Part shown: positions 43,110 to 51,652 of the stretch, piece by piece
Position numbering within the stretch: the stretch's first letter is position 1
Layout of the letters: every line of letters starts with the position of its first letter
Source: an uncultured Pelagibacteraceae bacterium
Lineage (GTDB): Bacteria; Pseudomonadota; Alphaproteobacteria; Pelagibacterales; Pelagibacteraceae
Assembly (NCBI GenBank): GCA_902559565.1
Contig: CACEIH010000001.1
Location: 106,730-168,638 of the forward strand
Reading direction: 5' to 3'
DNA length: 61,909 nucleotides
Program-made: the position numbers and the translations under genes
The notes under the pieces: generated by a model
Told to the model about the DNA's origin: nothing
The model's input: only the letters and a program-made list of their open reading frames with translations
Databases searched by the model: none

Positions 43110-43394
43110 TTATTTGGCTTTAGTTAAATGATAAACTGAATAACTATCTAATACAGCTGACATTACAGGTTTTGATACTTCAGTTCCTTCAATAAATTTA
43201 TATAAAGCGGCCTCATCAGTACAAAAAATCTTAAACATAACAGTACTTTTATCTGGAGATACTGTACCAATTGTTTTTTCTACTATGGCTACCTTTGCTC
43301 TTTCTGCTAAACCTTCTGGTGATTGCATGAAACCCATAAATTTTTCAAACGTACCCTCTTTTAATTTAGCCACCACTAGCATTTCTTTTTCCAT
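43110..43394 (-). CDS. Small soluble protein, possibly DUF3764/dimeric barrel
   Basis: A 94-residue protein starting MEKEMLVVAKLKEGTFEKFM with alternating strand and helix pattern through VMFKIFCTDEAALYKFIEG and a final SYSVYHLTKAK strand. It resembles dimeric alpha/beta barrel proteins and perhaps DUF3764, but this is a recollection of the pattern only. An AAAGGAG ribosome binding site precedes it. Six bases separate it from the previous small gene. Confidence 0.55.
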   Translation of the reverse strand: MEKEMLVVAKLKEGTFEKFMGFMQSPEGLAERAKVAIVEKTIGTVSPDKSTVMFKIFCTDEAALYKFIEGTEVSKPVMSAVLDSYSVYHLTKAK

Positions 43395-43415
43395 TTTTTC
43401 TCCTTTGTTATTTAT

Positions 43416-43787
43416 TTAATATAAAGTTTGAACTACTTTTTTTACTCTTTCAGCTCCATTAGGAATTGTATTTGCTACAAATGAATGACACTCTTCAGTT
43501 TTAGCTTCGTTATACTTAGAGCCATAATATTTATCTACAGCTTTGTTCACTCCCTCATTCCATTCTTTTTCTGAAATTCCAGTTTCTATTGCATAAGTTT
43601 TCATGACCTTTACTGATGCCATAGATTTTTCTTTCATACTGTATTCAAATTCTTCACCAGATGGTAAGAAATAGTTTGCCATATATATTCCACTACATTC
43701 CCATGCTTTTGACTTTTCTTCATTACTCATACCAGCGTAAGCTGAAGTAATAATAAAAAAAGAAAAAACTAAAATAATTTTTTTCAT
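43416..43787 (-). CDS. Secreted two-cysteine protein, paralogue B
   Basis: A 123-residue protein with a signal peptide (MKKIILVFSFFIITSAYA) and a helical mature part. Mature cysteines are in ECSGIYMANYFLPSGEE near 30 and ECHSFVANT near 99. The conserved blocks match paralogue A in order and spacing. It is the first gene of a minus-strand run that then encodes two small soluble proteins and paralogue A. Function unknown. Confidence 0.6.
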   Translation of the reverse strand: MKKIILVFSFFIITSAYAGMSNEEKSKAWECSGIYMANYFLPSGEEFEYSMKEKSMASVKVMKTYAIETGISEKEWNEGVNKAVDKYYGSKYNEAKTEECHSFVANTIPNGAERVKKVVQTLY

Positions 43788-43855
43788 AATATTTAAATGC
43801 TAATTAAAATTATTATAAAATTGTAATTGTTTTATTACATGGCTGGTATGCGTTA

Positions 43856-44857
43856 TTATAGCCAGCTAGGTATAGGTAGGTTTTTTTCTTGTAAAAATGT
43901 TTTGTTAAACATCTTTGAGTTGTATTTATCTGATTTATCACAAAGAATTGTAACGATTGTTTTACCTGGACCAAGTTCTTTTCCAAGTCTGATTGCTCCT
44001 GCAATATTTACTCCACAGCTTGTTCCTAAACTTAATCCCTCGTTTTGAATTAAATCATAAAGAACAGGTAAAGACTCTTGATCACTTATTGAAAAAGCAC
44101 CATCAATTTTAGCTTCAGCAAAATTTTTAGTTATTCTACTTGAGCCAATACCTTCAGTTATTGATCCACCTTCAGCTTTAAGTTCTCCATTCATGATGTG
44201 ATTATAGAGAGCTGAACCAGTAGGGTCAGAAAGATAAATCTTAATATCTTTATTTTTTTCTTTTAAAAATTTACTAACACCGCCAATTGTTCCACCTGTT
44301 CCTGAGGCACAAACAAATCCATCTACCTTGCCATCTGTTTGTTCCCAAATCTCTGGACCAGTTGTTTCATAATGTCCTTTTGCGTTAGCAGTATTATCAA
44401 ATTGATTAGCCCAAACTACACCATTATTATTGGTACTTTTTAATTCTTCAGCAAGTCTTCCAGCAACTTTTACGTAGTTCCCATCATCTTTATATGGCTT
44501 GGGTGGCACTAATCTTAAATCAGCACCAATATTTCTTAAAGTGTCTTTCTTTTCTTGTGTTTGATTGTCATTCATTACAATTATTGTTTTATATCCTAAA
44601 GAGTTTCCTAGGAGACATAATCCAATACCAGTATTTCCTGCAGTTCCTTCAACAACAATACCGCCCTCAGATATTAGTTTCTTTTCTTGTGCGTCTTTAA
44701 TTAAAGCTAAAGCTGCTCTATCCTTTACTGAGCCACCTGGGTTTAAATACTCAGCTTTACCATAAATGTTACATCCAGTTATTTCAGAAGCTGCTTTTAA
44801 TTTTATTAATGGAGTATTTCCAATTGAGTCGATGAAATTATTTTTTATATTATTCAT
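43856..44857 (-). CDS. cysK: Cysteine synthase family PLP enzyme
   Basis: A 333-residue fold type II PLP enzyme. The PLP lysine is Lys45 in GGSVKDRAAL, followed by GTAGNTGIG near 71-79 and SGTGGTIGG near 184-192 phosphate loops. It makes cysteine from O-acetylserine and sulfide. Compared with classical CysK the loop reads TAGNTG rather than TSGNTG. The cysE gene lies just upstream, overlapping by one base, which supports the O-acetylserine route. A stem of TGGCT/AGCCA overlaps the stop codon. Confidence 0.87.
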   Translation of the reverse strand: MNNIKNNFIDSIGNTPLIKLKAASEITGCNIYGKAEYLNPGGSVKDRAALALIKDAQEKKLISEGGIVVEGTAGNTGIGLCLLGNSLGYKTIIVMNDNQTQEKKDTLRNIGADLRLVPPKPYKDDGNYVKVAGRLAEELKSTNNNGVVWANQFDNTANAKGHYETTGPEIWEQTDGKVDGFVCASGTGGTIGGVSKFLKEKNKDIKIYLSDPTGSALYNHIMNGELKAEGGSITEGIGSSRITKNFAEAKIDGAFSISDQESLPVLYDLIQNEGLSLGTSCGVNIAGAIRLGKELGPGKTIVTILCDKSDKYNSKMFNKTFLQEKNLPIPSWL

Positions 44858-45426
44858 TATTCTTTATCTTCATCTGTAACAGCATATGGTTTAAATCCTT
44901 TTGTAGCATCACCAACTCTTCTTGCAGGAATACCGGCCATTACTGATTTCTCAGGTACATTTTTTGTGACCACTGAGTTTGATCCAATTAATGAGTTTTT
45001 ACCAATAGTTATTGGACCAAGTATTTGAGCACCCGAACCTACAACCACATTATCTTCTAAAGTTGGGTGTCTTTTCATATTTCTTTGATCATTTGAATTT
45101 ATACTTGGAGCAATTCCACCCAAAGTAACATTATGGTAGATTGTAACATTATTTCCTATTTCAGAAGTCTCACCAATTACAACTCCCATGCCATGGTCAA
45201 TAAATAAATTTTTACCTATTTTTGCTTTTGGATGAATTTCTATTCCTGTTAAAAACCTTGAGAACTGAGAAATAATTCTAGCAACCAAATCAAACTTTGC
45301 TATTGCAAAAAAATTTGCGATTTTATAAAAAAAAATTGCCTTAACACCTGGGTAAGTTAAAATTAAACTTAACTTAGATTTTGCCGCAGGATCTCGGTCA
45401 ATTATAGATTGTAAAAAATCATTCAT
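44857..45426 (-). CDS. cysE: Serine O-acetyltransferase
   Basis: A 189-residue acetyltransferase with left-handed beta-helix hexapeptide repeats (IGKNLFIDHGMGVVIGETSE near 69-88, then NNVTIYHNVTLGG) and the C-terminal VMAGIPARRVG near 161-171. The catalytic histidine of DHGMG is present. It makes O-acetylserine for the coupled cysK product. It is the short form without the long N-terminal domain of the E. coli enzyme, as in many bacteria. Confidence 0.92.
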   Translation of the reverse strand: MNDFLQSIIDRDPAAKSKLSLILTYPGVKAIFFYKIANFFAIAKFDLVARIISQFSRFLTGIEIHPKAKIGKNLFIDHGMGVVIGETSEIGNNVTIYHNVTLGGIAPSINSNDQRNMKRHPTLEDNVVVGSGAQILGPITIGKNSLIGSNSVVTKNVPEKSVMAGIPARRVGDATKGFKPYAVTDEDKE

Positions 45427-45446
45427 ATTTTTGAGTTTTCTAACAG

Positions 45447-45475
45447 TTGATTAAAAAAAGTATATACTTTATATA
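45447..45475 (+). promoter_or_regulatory. Promoter of the VOC protein gene
   Basis: TTGATT (45447-45452) and TATATA (45470-45475) are 17 bases apart, 33 bases ahead of the ATG. A GAGGG-like ribosome binding site follows. Confidence 0.6.
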
Positions 45476-45507
45476 GTAATCAAATACGTAATTTAAAGAG
45501 GGTTGAA

Positions 45508-45918
45508 ATGTACAAAAATACAAATTGTTTCCACTTAGCTATTCCATGTGGAGATTTAGAAACAGCAAAAAAATTTTACAGTGAAACACTTGGCTGCCGA
45601 TTAGACAATTCTGCTCAAGAATGGGCAGATGTTGATTTTTGGGGTAACGAATTAACACTTCATGCAAGTGAGCATAAATTAGATAATGAAAGACATGATG
45701 TAGATATGGGTAACGTTTCTGTTCCTCATTTCGGTGTTCATTTATCTAGAAAAGATTTTGATGCTCTAAAAAATAGATTAAAGGAAAAAGGTGCAAAATA
45801 TTATGATGAGCCTTATTTGAGATTTAAAGGCACAAAGTACGAGCAAGAAACTTTTTTTGTTAAAGATCCTAACGAAAACATTTTAGAAATTAAGACATTA
45901 ACTGCTAACGCAGAATAA
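45508..45918 (+). CDS. VOC superfamily glyoxalase/dioxygenase-like protein
   Basis: A 136-residue vicinal oxygen chelate protein: FHLAIPCGDLETAKKFYSETLG near 8-29 and a second half PHFGVHLSRKDFDALKNRLK and DPNENILEIK near 119-128. Candidate metal ligands are His9, His72-type residues and Glu near 126. Such enzymes include glyoxalases, extradiol dioxygenases and resistance proteins; the substrate is unknown. It is divergent from cysE across 81 bases containing a clear promoter. Confidence 0.82.
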   Translation: MYKNTNCFHLAIPCGDLETAKKFYSETLGCRLDNSAQEWADVDFWGNELTLHASEHKLDNERHDVDMGNVSVPHFGVHLSRKDFDALKNRLKEKGAKYYDEPYLRFKGTKYEQETFFVKDPNENILEIKTLTANAE

Positions 45919-45930
45919 CCTAAGCTTTAG

Positions 45931-46539
45931 ATGGAATACCTAATATTAGGGTTCATCACTGGGCTTAGTTTGATTTTAGCTATAGGTGCACAAAATATTT
46001 TTGTAATAGAGCAGGGTTTAAAAAAACAATATATCTTTTTAGTTTGTTTTGTTTGCTCTGTGTCAGATTTAATATTAATACTTTTAGGAATATTTCTTTT
46101 TCATTATTTCATTCAATATTTCAATTCAACAATTGAGCTAATTTTTAATATTCTTTTAATAATTTTCTTAATTTACTTTATTTATTCAAAAATAAAGTCT
46201 TTCAATTCCAAAGTTAGTTTTAATAATGAAGTTCAAGAGATTTCAAAATTTAATATCTTTTTAAAAACTCTTGGTTTTACATATTTAAACCCTCATGTGT
46301 ATTCAGATACAGTGTTTTTCTTAGGCAATTTTTCAAAAAACTTTATCCTAAATCAAAAAATATTATTTGGTATAGGGGCTTCAATCGCATCTTTTGTTTT
46401 CTTTTTTGTTATTGGGTATTTATCTAAATATCTATCTCAATATGCTCAAAGAGAAAAAGTATGGAAAATTATAAATATTTTTATTATCAGCTTTATGAGT
46501 TTACTTACAATATTTGTTATTTTGGAAACAGTTAATTAG
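45931..46539 (+). CDS. LysE/ArgO family amino acid exporter
   Basis: A 202-residue, six-helix protein. The start LGFITGLSLILAIGAQNIFVIEQGL contains the family's GAQNxFV motif, and TLGFTYLNPHVYSDTVFFLG near 113-132 has the characteristic NPH-type motif. It probably exports lysine or arginine. It follows the VOC gene after 12 bases and overlaps the hisD-like gene on the other strand by eight. Confidence 0.88.
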   Translation: MEYLILGFITGLSLILAIGAQNIFVIEQGLKKQYIFLVCFVCSVSDLILILLGIFLFHYFIQYFNSTIELIFNILLIIFLIYFIYSKIKSFNSKVSFNNEVQEISKFNIFLKTLGFTYLNPHVYSDTVFFLGNFSKNFILNQKILFGIGASIASFVFFFVIGYLSKYLSQYAQREKVWKIINIFIISFMSLLTIFVILETVN

Positions 46540-47818
46540 AGTATCCGTATTTTCTTAGCCTTACATCTCCAGTTCTTGCATGTGCTTCCATACCCTCATA
46601 TCTAGATATTCTAGCTGCAGCAGCTCCAACAAGTTCTGTAGATTCTTTAGTCATTCTTTGGAAACTTAAAGTTTTAATAAATTTTCCTACAAATAAACCA
46701 CCTGTATATCTTCCAGCACCTTTGGTTGGTAAAATATGATTTGTTCCTGAACATTTATCTCCATAAGCAACTGTAGTTTCCTCGCCCACAAATAAAGATC
46801 CATAATTAGTTAATCTTTCATGAAACCATTTTAAATTTTCTGTTTGAACTTCTAAGTGTTCCGGAGCATATTCATCACTGATTTTAACCATCTCTTCATC
46901 AGTATCACAAAGAATTACTTCTCCATAATCTCTCCATGCTGCATCAGCGTTTGTTCTTGGCACCTCAGGAAGTTCAGCAATTAATTCTGGAACTCTTTTC
47001 ATTACTTTTTCAGCAAGCTCTTTACTTGTTGTGTACAACCAACAAGGGGAGTTATAACCATGTTCAGCTTGACCGACTAAGTCAACAGCAACAATTTCTG
47101 GATCTGCTTTTGCATCAGCAATTATTCCTATCTCAGTTGGACCTGCGAATAAATCAATACCAACTTTTCCAAATAAAATTCTTTTTGCTTCAGCTACAAA
47201 TTGGTTTCCTGGCCCAACAATAATATCTGCTGCTGGGTTTTTAAATAATCCATTAGTCATTGCAGCAATAGCTGGGACACCACCTAAATTTAAAACTACA
47301 TCTGCACCACAAAGATCAGCTGTGTAAACAATAGTAGGGTGAGCACCAACACCTTCTTTCGGAGGACTGCAAGCAATTATGTTTTTTACACCAGCAACTT
47401 TAGCAGTTGTAACACTCATTACTGCAGAGGCAATATGAGCATATCTTCCACCTGGAATGTAACATCCTGCAGTGTTGACAGGAACTAACTTTTGACCAGC
47501 ATACAAACCATTAGATAGCTCTACCTCAAAATCTTGACCATAGTTTTTTAATTGAGCTTCAGCAAATTTTCTAACTCTTTCATAAGAAAATTGAATGTCA
47601 TCTTTAGTTTTTTGGTCTAAAGTTTTTTTAATTTCTTCTATTCTTTCTTTTGATACGACAATCTCACCATCATATTTATCAAACTTTTTTGTTAAATCGA
47701 TACATCCTTTTTCTCTAGTTTTTTCGATATCTTTTAATAAATCTTGAACAATACCTGTTGTCTTTGTGTCATCTGTTGATGACGTTTTTGGTGATTTTTT
47801 TAAATATGTGATTGCCAT
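46532..47818 (-). CDS. Histidinol dehydrogenase family protein, possibly HpsN-like sulfopropanediol dehydrogenase
   Basis: A 428-residue zinc/NAD dehydrogenase of the HisD family. Catalytic residues are intact: Gln250/His253 in QAEHG, Glu320/His321 in APEHL, Asp354 in GDKCSGTNH, His413 in EAHAR. HisD makes histidine, but the HisD-family enzyme HpsN oxidises 2,3-dihydroxypropanesulfonate (DHPS). No his gene adjoins it; the next genes are pta and Ldh2-type dehydrogenase and the taurine transporter, which favours a sulfonate role. Extra N-terminal residues and YTGGLFVGKFIKT near 371-383 differ from classical HisD. Family is certain, substrate not. Confidence 0.8.
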   Translation of the reverse strand: MAITYLKKSPKTSSTDDTKTTGIVQDLLKDIEKTREKGCIDLTKKFDKYDGEIVVSKERIEEIKKTLDQKTKDDIQFSYERVRKFAEAQLKNYGQDFEVELSNGLYAGQKLVPVNTAGCYIPGGRYAHIASAVMSVTTAKVAGVKNIIACSPPKEGVGAHPTIVYTADLCGADVVLNLGGVPAIAAMTNGLFKNPAADIIVGPGNQFVAEAKRILFGKVGIDLFAGPTEIGIIADAKADPEIVAVDLVGQAEHGYNSPCWLYTTSKELAEKVMKRVPELIAELPEVPRTNADAAWRDYGEVILCDTDEEMVKISDEYAPEHLEVQTENLKWFHERLTNYGSLFVGEETTVAYGDKCSGTNHILPTKGAGRYTGGLFVGKFIKTLSFQRMTKESTELVGAAAARISRYEGMEAHARTGDVRLRKYGYSN

Positions 47819-47879
47819 TATATTTTTCTTTAATTGAGAAGTTATTTAAGACAATTTTGGTTTTAATGCAATCAAACAA

Positions 47880-48791
47880 TTAATCTAATGCAACAACAGC
47901 GGCAGCAATTGAAGCTAATCTTGCTTGAGCTTCATCAGAACGACTTGTGATTACAACTGGTACTTTACCACCAACTACAACACCAGCTGCACACGCACCA
48001 CAAAAATATATCAACATTTTAACTAAAGCATTACCTGTTTCTACACTTGGAACTAGCAATACATCAGCTACACCAGCAACTTCATTTTTAATTCCTTTGA
48101 TAGCAGCTGATTTTTTTGAAATACTATTATCAAATGCCAATGGACCAAAAACATCAGCATTTAAATTTTCTTTTTTAGCTAACTTTGTAATCTCTTCAGC
48201 TTCCTTAGAGCTTGGTACACTATCTAGGACTTCTTCTGTAGCTGATAATACTGCAACTTTAGGTCTTTCAATACCAATTCTATTAGAAAAATTTATAACA
48301 TTTTTTAAGATATGCATTTTTGTTTTTACATTTGGTAAAACATTTAATGCACCATCGGTAATTATTAATGGTTTGTCTTCTTTGTCCAAAGTCATGTGCC
48401 AGATATGACTTAATCTAGTTTTTCCTAACAAATTATATTCTCTTTTTAAAACTTCTTTCATTAAAACATCTGTATGGATGTGTCCTTTAACAATAATTCT
48501 TATTTTCTCTTCGCTAGCTAGTTTAGCTGCGATCTTAGCAGTGTTATTCTCTACAGGCTCATGAATAATTTCATATTTCGAAATATCCCATTTTAAATCT
48601 TCAGCACATTTTGCTATTTCTTTTTCATCTCCAATAAAAATTGGTTCAATTAAGTTTTCATTTACCGCATCCTGAACAGAAAGCATTGGCAAAGGTTTTC
48701 CAGCATTAACAATGCCAACTTTAACACCTTTTTTTCTGTGTGCAGTGTTTAGTAGATTATTTGGAACAACGATTTCTTTATTTGAAAGCAT
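47880..48791 (-). CDS. pta: Phosphate acetyl/butyryltransferase
   Basis: A 303-residue enzyme of the PTA/PTB family. Typical blocks are LSHIWHMTLDKEDKPLIITD near 127-146, KVAVLSATEEVLDSVPSS near 179-196, VADVLLVPSVETGNALVKML near 241-260 and the glycine-rich CAAGVVVGGKVPVVITSRSD near 271-290. It converts acyl-phosphate and CoA to acyl-CoA. In sulfonate degradation Pta uses acetyl-phosphate made by Xsc. Acetyl versus butyryl specificity cannot be told; the acetyl role is favoured by context. Confidence 0.82.
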   Translation of the reverse strand: MLSNKEIVVPNNLLNTAHRKKGVKVGIVNAGKPLPMLSVQDAVNENLIEPIFIGDEKEIAKCAEDLKWDISKYEIIHEPVENNTAKIAAKLASEEKIRIIVKGHIHTDVLMKEVLKREYNLLGKTRLSHIWHMTLDKEDKPLIITDGALNVLPNVKTKMHILKNVINFSNRIGIERPKVAVLSATEEVLDSVPSSKEAEEITKLAKKENLNADVFGPLAFDNSISKKSAAIKGIKNEVAGVADVLLVPSVETGNALVKMLIYFCGACAAGVVVGGKVPVVITSRSDEAQARLASIAAAVVALD

Positions 48792-48793
48792 GA

Positions 48794-49798
48794 TTAGTTT
48801 TGAAGAATTTCTAAATCCTTTTTTACAGTATCAGAGATCTTTATTTCTTTTTTAGAGTTCATTTTAAATCTATTATATTTATTTTGTCCAGGATATACTA
48901 TTTCTTTAATTCCCTTAATTTTTGGTAATCTTTTAATTGTTTTTATATTATCTTTTATCCTGGTGTTGTAATTTTTTACAAATAAATCTGTTTTAAATGT
49001 GATAAATAAATGTCCAATATTCTGAGGACCTGAAAAATCATCAAAAGGATCTTTAACTCTTCCAGCGTGGTTTCCACCTGTTAAAACACCACTAAGTATG
49101 TCAACCATCCAAGCCAATCCTGATCCTCTAAATCCTGCTATCGGTAACTGTACTCCTTTCAAAGCTTTTTTCGCATCAGTTGTTATTTTTCCAAATTTAT
49201 CTAAAGCTACACCTTCAGGTATTTTATGATTATTCCTTGCTGCAACTCTTATCTTTCCTCTGTTAATCATTGAGATAGAAGTATCCAAAATAAAAGGAAT
49301 CTTTGTTCCAGTAGGACAACCAAAACAAATTGGATTAGTTCCAAATAAACTTTTTAATGATCCATGAGGAGCAACAGCTGGTGGGGCATTTGTATAGATC
49401 ATCGTTATTAATTTTTTTTTAACAGCTTGTTCTGCGTAATATCCTGAAAGACCGTAATGACCACTATTTTTAACAGCAACCATTCCTATTCCAGTTTTTT
49501 TTGCATTCAAAATTGCTTTTTTTATTGCAATATCTGCAGCTACAAATCCAATACTGTTATTAGCATCCACATGTGAAATTGACTGAGATATTTTCTTAAT
49601 TCTAATTTTAGGTTTTGGATTAATTAATTTTTTTGAAATTCGATCACAGTACATTTTTAGTCTTGTGAGGCCATGTCCATATGCCCCAACTAATTCGGCA
49701 TTTATTAAAGCATTGGTTGATATTTGAGAATGTTCTTTTGACATTCCATACTTTTTAAATATCGAGTTAACTATTTTATTTAATATCTCTTTTTTCAT
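48794..49798 (-). CDS. Ldh2/malate-lactate-sulfolactate dehydrogenase family
   Basis: A 334-residue NAD(P)-dependent dehydrogenase of the malate/L-lactate family (Ldh2), distinct from the classical Rossmann lactate dehydrogenases. Motifs: VGAYGHGLTRLKMYC near 33-47, VAVKNSGHYGLSGYYAEQA near 102-120 with the catalytic His, and SLFGTNPICFG near 149-159. The (R)-sulfolactate dehydrogenase ComC belongs here too. It lies between pta and a Gfo/Idh gene next to the taurine operon, so sulfolactate is a reasonable candidate. Confidence 0.82.
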   Translation of the reverse strand: MKKEILNKIVNSIFKKYGMSKEHSQISTNALINAELVGAYGHGLTRLKMYCDRISKKLINPKPKIRIKKISQSISHVDANNSIGFVAADIAIKKAILNAKKTGIGMVAVKNSGHYGLSGYYAEQAVKKKLITMIYTNAPPAVAPHGSLKSLFGTNPICFGCPTGTKIPFILDTSISMINRGKIRVAARNNHKIPEGVALDKFGKITTDAKKALKGVQLPIAGFRGSGLAWMVDILSGVLTGGNHAGRVKDPFDDFSGPQNIGHLFITFKTDLFVKNYNTRIKDNIKTIKRLPKIKGIKEIVYPGQNKYNRFKMNSKKEIKISDTVKKDLEILQN

Positions 49799-49806
49799 TT
49801 ATTAAA

Positions 49807-50745
49807 TTATTTACTTAACCAATTATCAATCAACTTCATGTTTATAGAAGACTTTTGAATATCAAATAAATTATTTTTTATATTATCACTCAAAAAGCTT
49901 TCAGAAACTTTTTCTATTTGATTAGCATAAACTGATAAATTTGATTTAATTTGTTTTACGTAAAAATGTTTTTTGCTGGAAATTTCAATAACATCATTAT
50001 TACTTGGAGACCATGGTTCTTTTACTTTTATAAAGCCTTTAGAACCATAAATTGTACAAGAGTTCTCTAAATTTGATTTTATACTAACATGTATTTTTCC
50101 TTCAAATTTGTTATCATAATTTAGAGTTGCTGTAGCTTCATCATCTACTCCAGATTTTGCATAATTCAGCTTTTTATTACTGATAAATATTTTTTCTTGT
50201 AATTTAGCGAATAACATAAAAAAACTTATAGGATAACAACCAAGATCAAAGATTGAACCTCCGCCTAATTCTTTATTATATAATCTCGATGATGGTCTGT
50301 ATCTTGCTTTAAAACCAAAAGTGCTTTCAATTTTTTCTATATTACCAATTTCATCATTATTAATTAAATTCAATACTTCAATTGTTTGAGGATGAGAATA
50401 ATATGCAATACCTTCATAAAATTTTATTTTTTTATCTAACATTAATTTTTCAACTTCTAAAAAACTTTGTAAAGAGGTTGCAATTGGTTTTTCACATAAG
50501 ATTTTTTTTTGTGTTTCGATAATCTTTTTTATGAGATCAACATGAGAATTATTTATAGTTGCTATATATATAGCATCTATATTTTTGTCATTTATTAAGC
50601 TTTCATAAGATTTATTTTCAAAATCACCAAAAACTTTTCCTGAATTACTAGCTGTTGCGATTAGTTTAGAATTTGATGTTTCTTTTATTGCGTTAGCAAA
50701 TGACATTCCCATTCGCCCCATACCTAGAATACCCCAATTAATCAT
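49807..50745 (-). CDS. Gfo/Idh/MocA family oxidoreductase
   Basis: A 312-residue NAD(P)-dependent oxidoreductase with a dinucleotide motif GMGRMG near 8-13, CEKPIA near 88-93 and GGGSIFDLGCYPI near 161-173 typical of the Gfo/Idh/MocA family. The substrate is usually a sugar, inositol or related polyol. It overlaps the glycosyltransferase gene by four bases. Its relation to the neighbouring sulfonate genes is not clear. Confidence 0.82.
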   Translation of the reverse strand: MINWGILGMGRMGMSFANAIKETSNSKLIATASNSGKVFGDFENKSYESLINDKNIDAIYIATINNSHVDLIKKIIETQKKILCEKPIATSLQSFLEVEKLMLDKKIKFYEGIAYYSHPQTIEVLNLINNDEIGNIEKIESTFGFKARYRPSSRLYNKELGGGSIFDLGCYPISFFMLFAKLQEKIFISNKKLNYAKSGVDDEATATLNYDNKFEGKIHVSIKSNLENSCTIYGSKGFIKVKEPWSPSNNDVIEISSKKHFYVKQIKSNLSVYANQIEKVSESFLSDNIKNNLFDIQKSSINMKLIDNWLSK

Positions 50746-51629
50746 TCTGAGTTGTCAAACCATTCTTTAAATTTATTTTTATTTTTAACTAAATAATTTG
50801 GTAAGATTTTGTCATCTACTACTCTAAGCTTATAATTAGCGTTATATTTTTTTTCTAAGGATTTATCAGCCTTATGATCATAATTAACAATTTTATTATC
50901 TATACATTTTTGAATATCTTCCACACTTATTCCTGAAATATCAAATTCATTATGGTGACCAAAATTAGATAGTTTAGTATATATATCTTTAGCTGTTTTT
51001 ATATTAGTAAAATGCCAACCACCGTTCTCTACAATCTGTAAGTTCATGTGTTTAAGATTAGAAAATAAAGTATCTACTCTCCAAAAAGGATATTTTTTAT
51101 TTTTTAAATTTCTCAACCAAGAAAAAGATAATAATTTCTTTTTTCTACAGGCTTTTGTTCCATACCAAGGGATAAGGTCATAAAATAAGTTAAATTTATA
51201 ATAAAAAAATAATTGTTTAAAAATAAATATATCATTATTTGATTTTTTGAAATATTCAGAATTAAAATTTGGAATTTCATCATTATCACTTAAACAAACA
51301 AGATCATTATCATTAACATCATCTAAAGCATTCATTATAAAATCGTAGGATTGTTCAATTCTTAAAAGACTATTTTTTCTTTTAATTTCACTTGAATTTT
51401 CAATATTTTCTATAATTCCATCGGGCTCGTTCTCGATTATTAGATATTCAATTTTATCCTTAAATTTTTGAAATTTATTGATGTCAAAATTTAGTTTTTT
51501 TTGTTCTCCACTATGAGAAAATTTTGACTCTACGATTATAAACTTATCTACAAATTCATTTAAAATATTAAATCTTATATCAAGCATCAAATCTTCAGAA
51601 TAGTAAGTTGTGCAATCAATAATCTTCAT
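50742..51629 (-). CDS. Glycosyltransferase family 17-like protein
   Basis: A 295-residue protein beginning MKIIDCTTYYSEDLMLDIRF, with FIIVESKFSHSGE near 30-42, LSDNDEIPN near 117-125 (a DxD-like metal motif) and GGWHFTNI near 198-205. This is the pattern of GT17, the family of beta-1,4-GlcNAc transferases best known from animals and found in scattered bacteria. The sugar donor and acceptor are unknown. It overlaps the Gfo/Idh gene, suggesting a joint product, perhaps a modified surface sugar. Confidence 0.8.
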   Translation of the reverse strand: MKIIDCTTYYSEDLMLDIRFNILNEFVDKFIIVESKFSHSGEQKKLNFDINKFQKFKDKIEYLIIENEPDGIIENIENSSEIKRKNSLLRIEQSYDFIMNALDDVNDNDLVCLSDNDEIPNFNSEYFKKSNNDIFIFKQLFFYYKFNLFYDLIPWYGTKACRKKKLLSFSWLRNLKNKKYPFWRVDTLFSNLKHMNLQIVENGGWHFTNIKTAKDIYTKLSNFGHHNEFDISGISVEDIQKCIDNKIVNYDHKADKSLEKKYNANYKLRVVDDKILPNYLVKNKNKFKEWFDNSE

Positions 51630-51652
51630 TATTTAAATGAAATGATGAAAAA

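Noticed and set aside
43836..43870. GCTGG/CCAGC stem at the cysK stop as a terminator
   Set aside because: The stem overlaps the stop codon and no T-run follows on the coding strand, so it was not listed as a terminator.
47947..48408. Plus-strand frame inside pta (153 residues)
   Set aside because: Threonine/alanine/serine-rich reverse reading of a conserved enzyme; no start signal and no recognisable motif.
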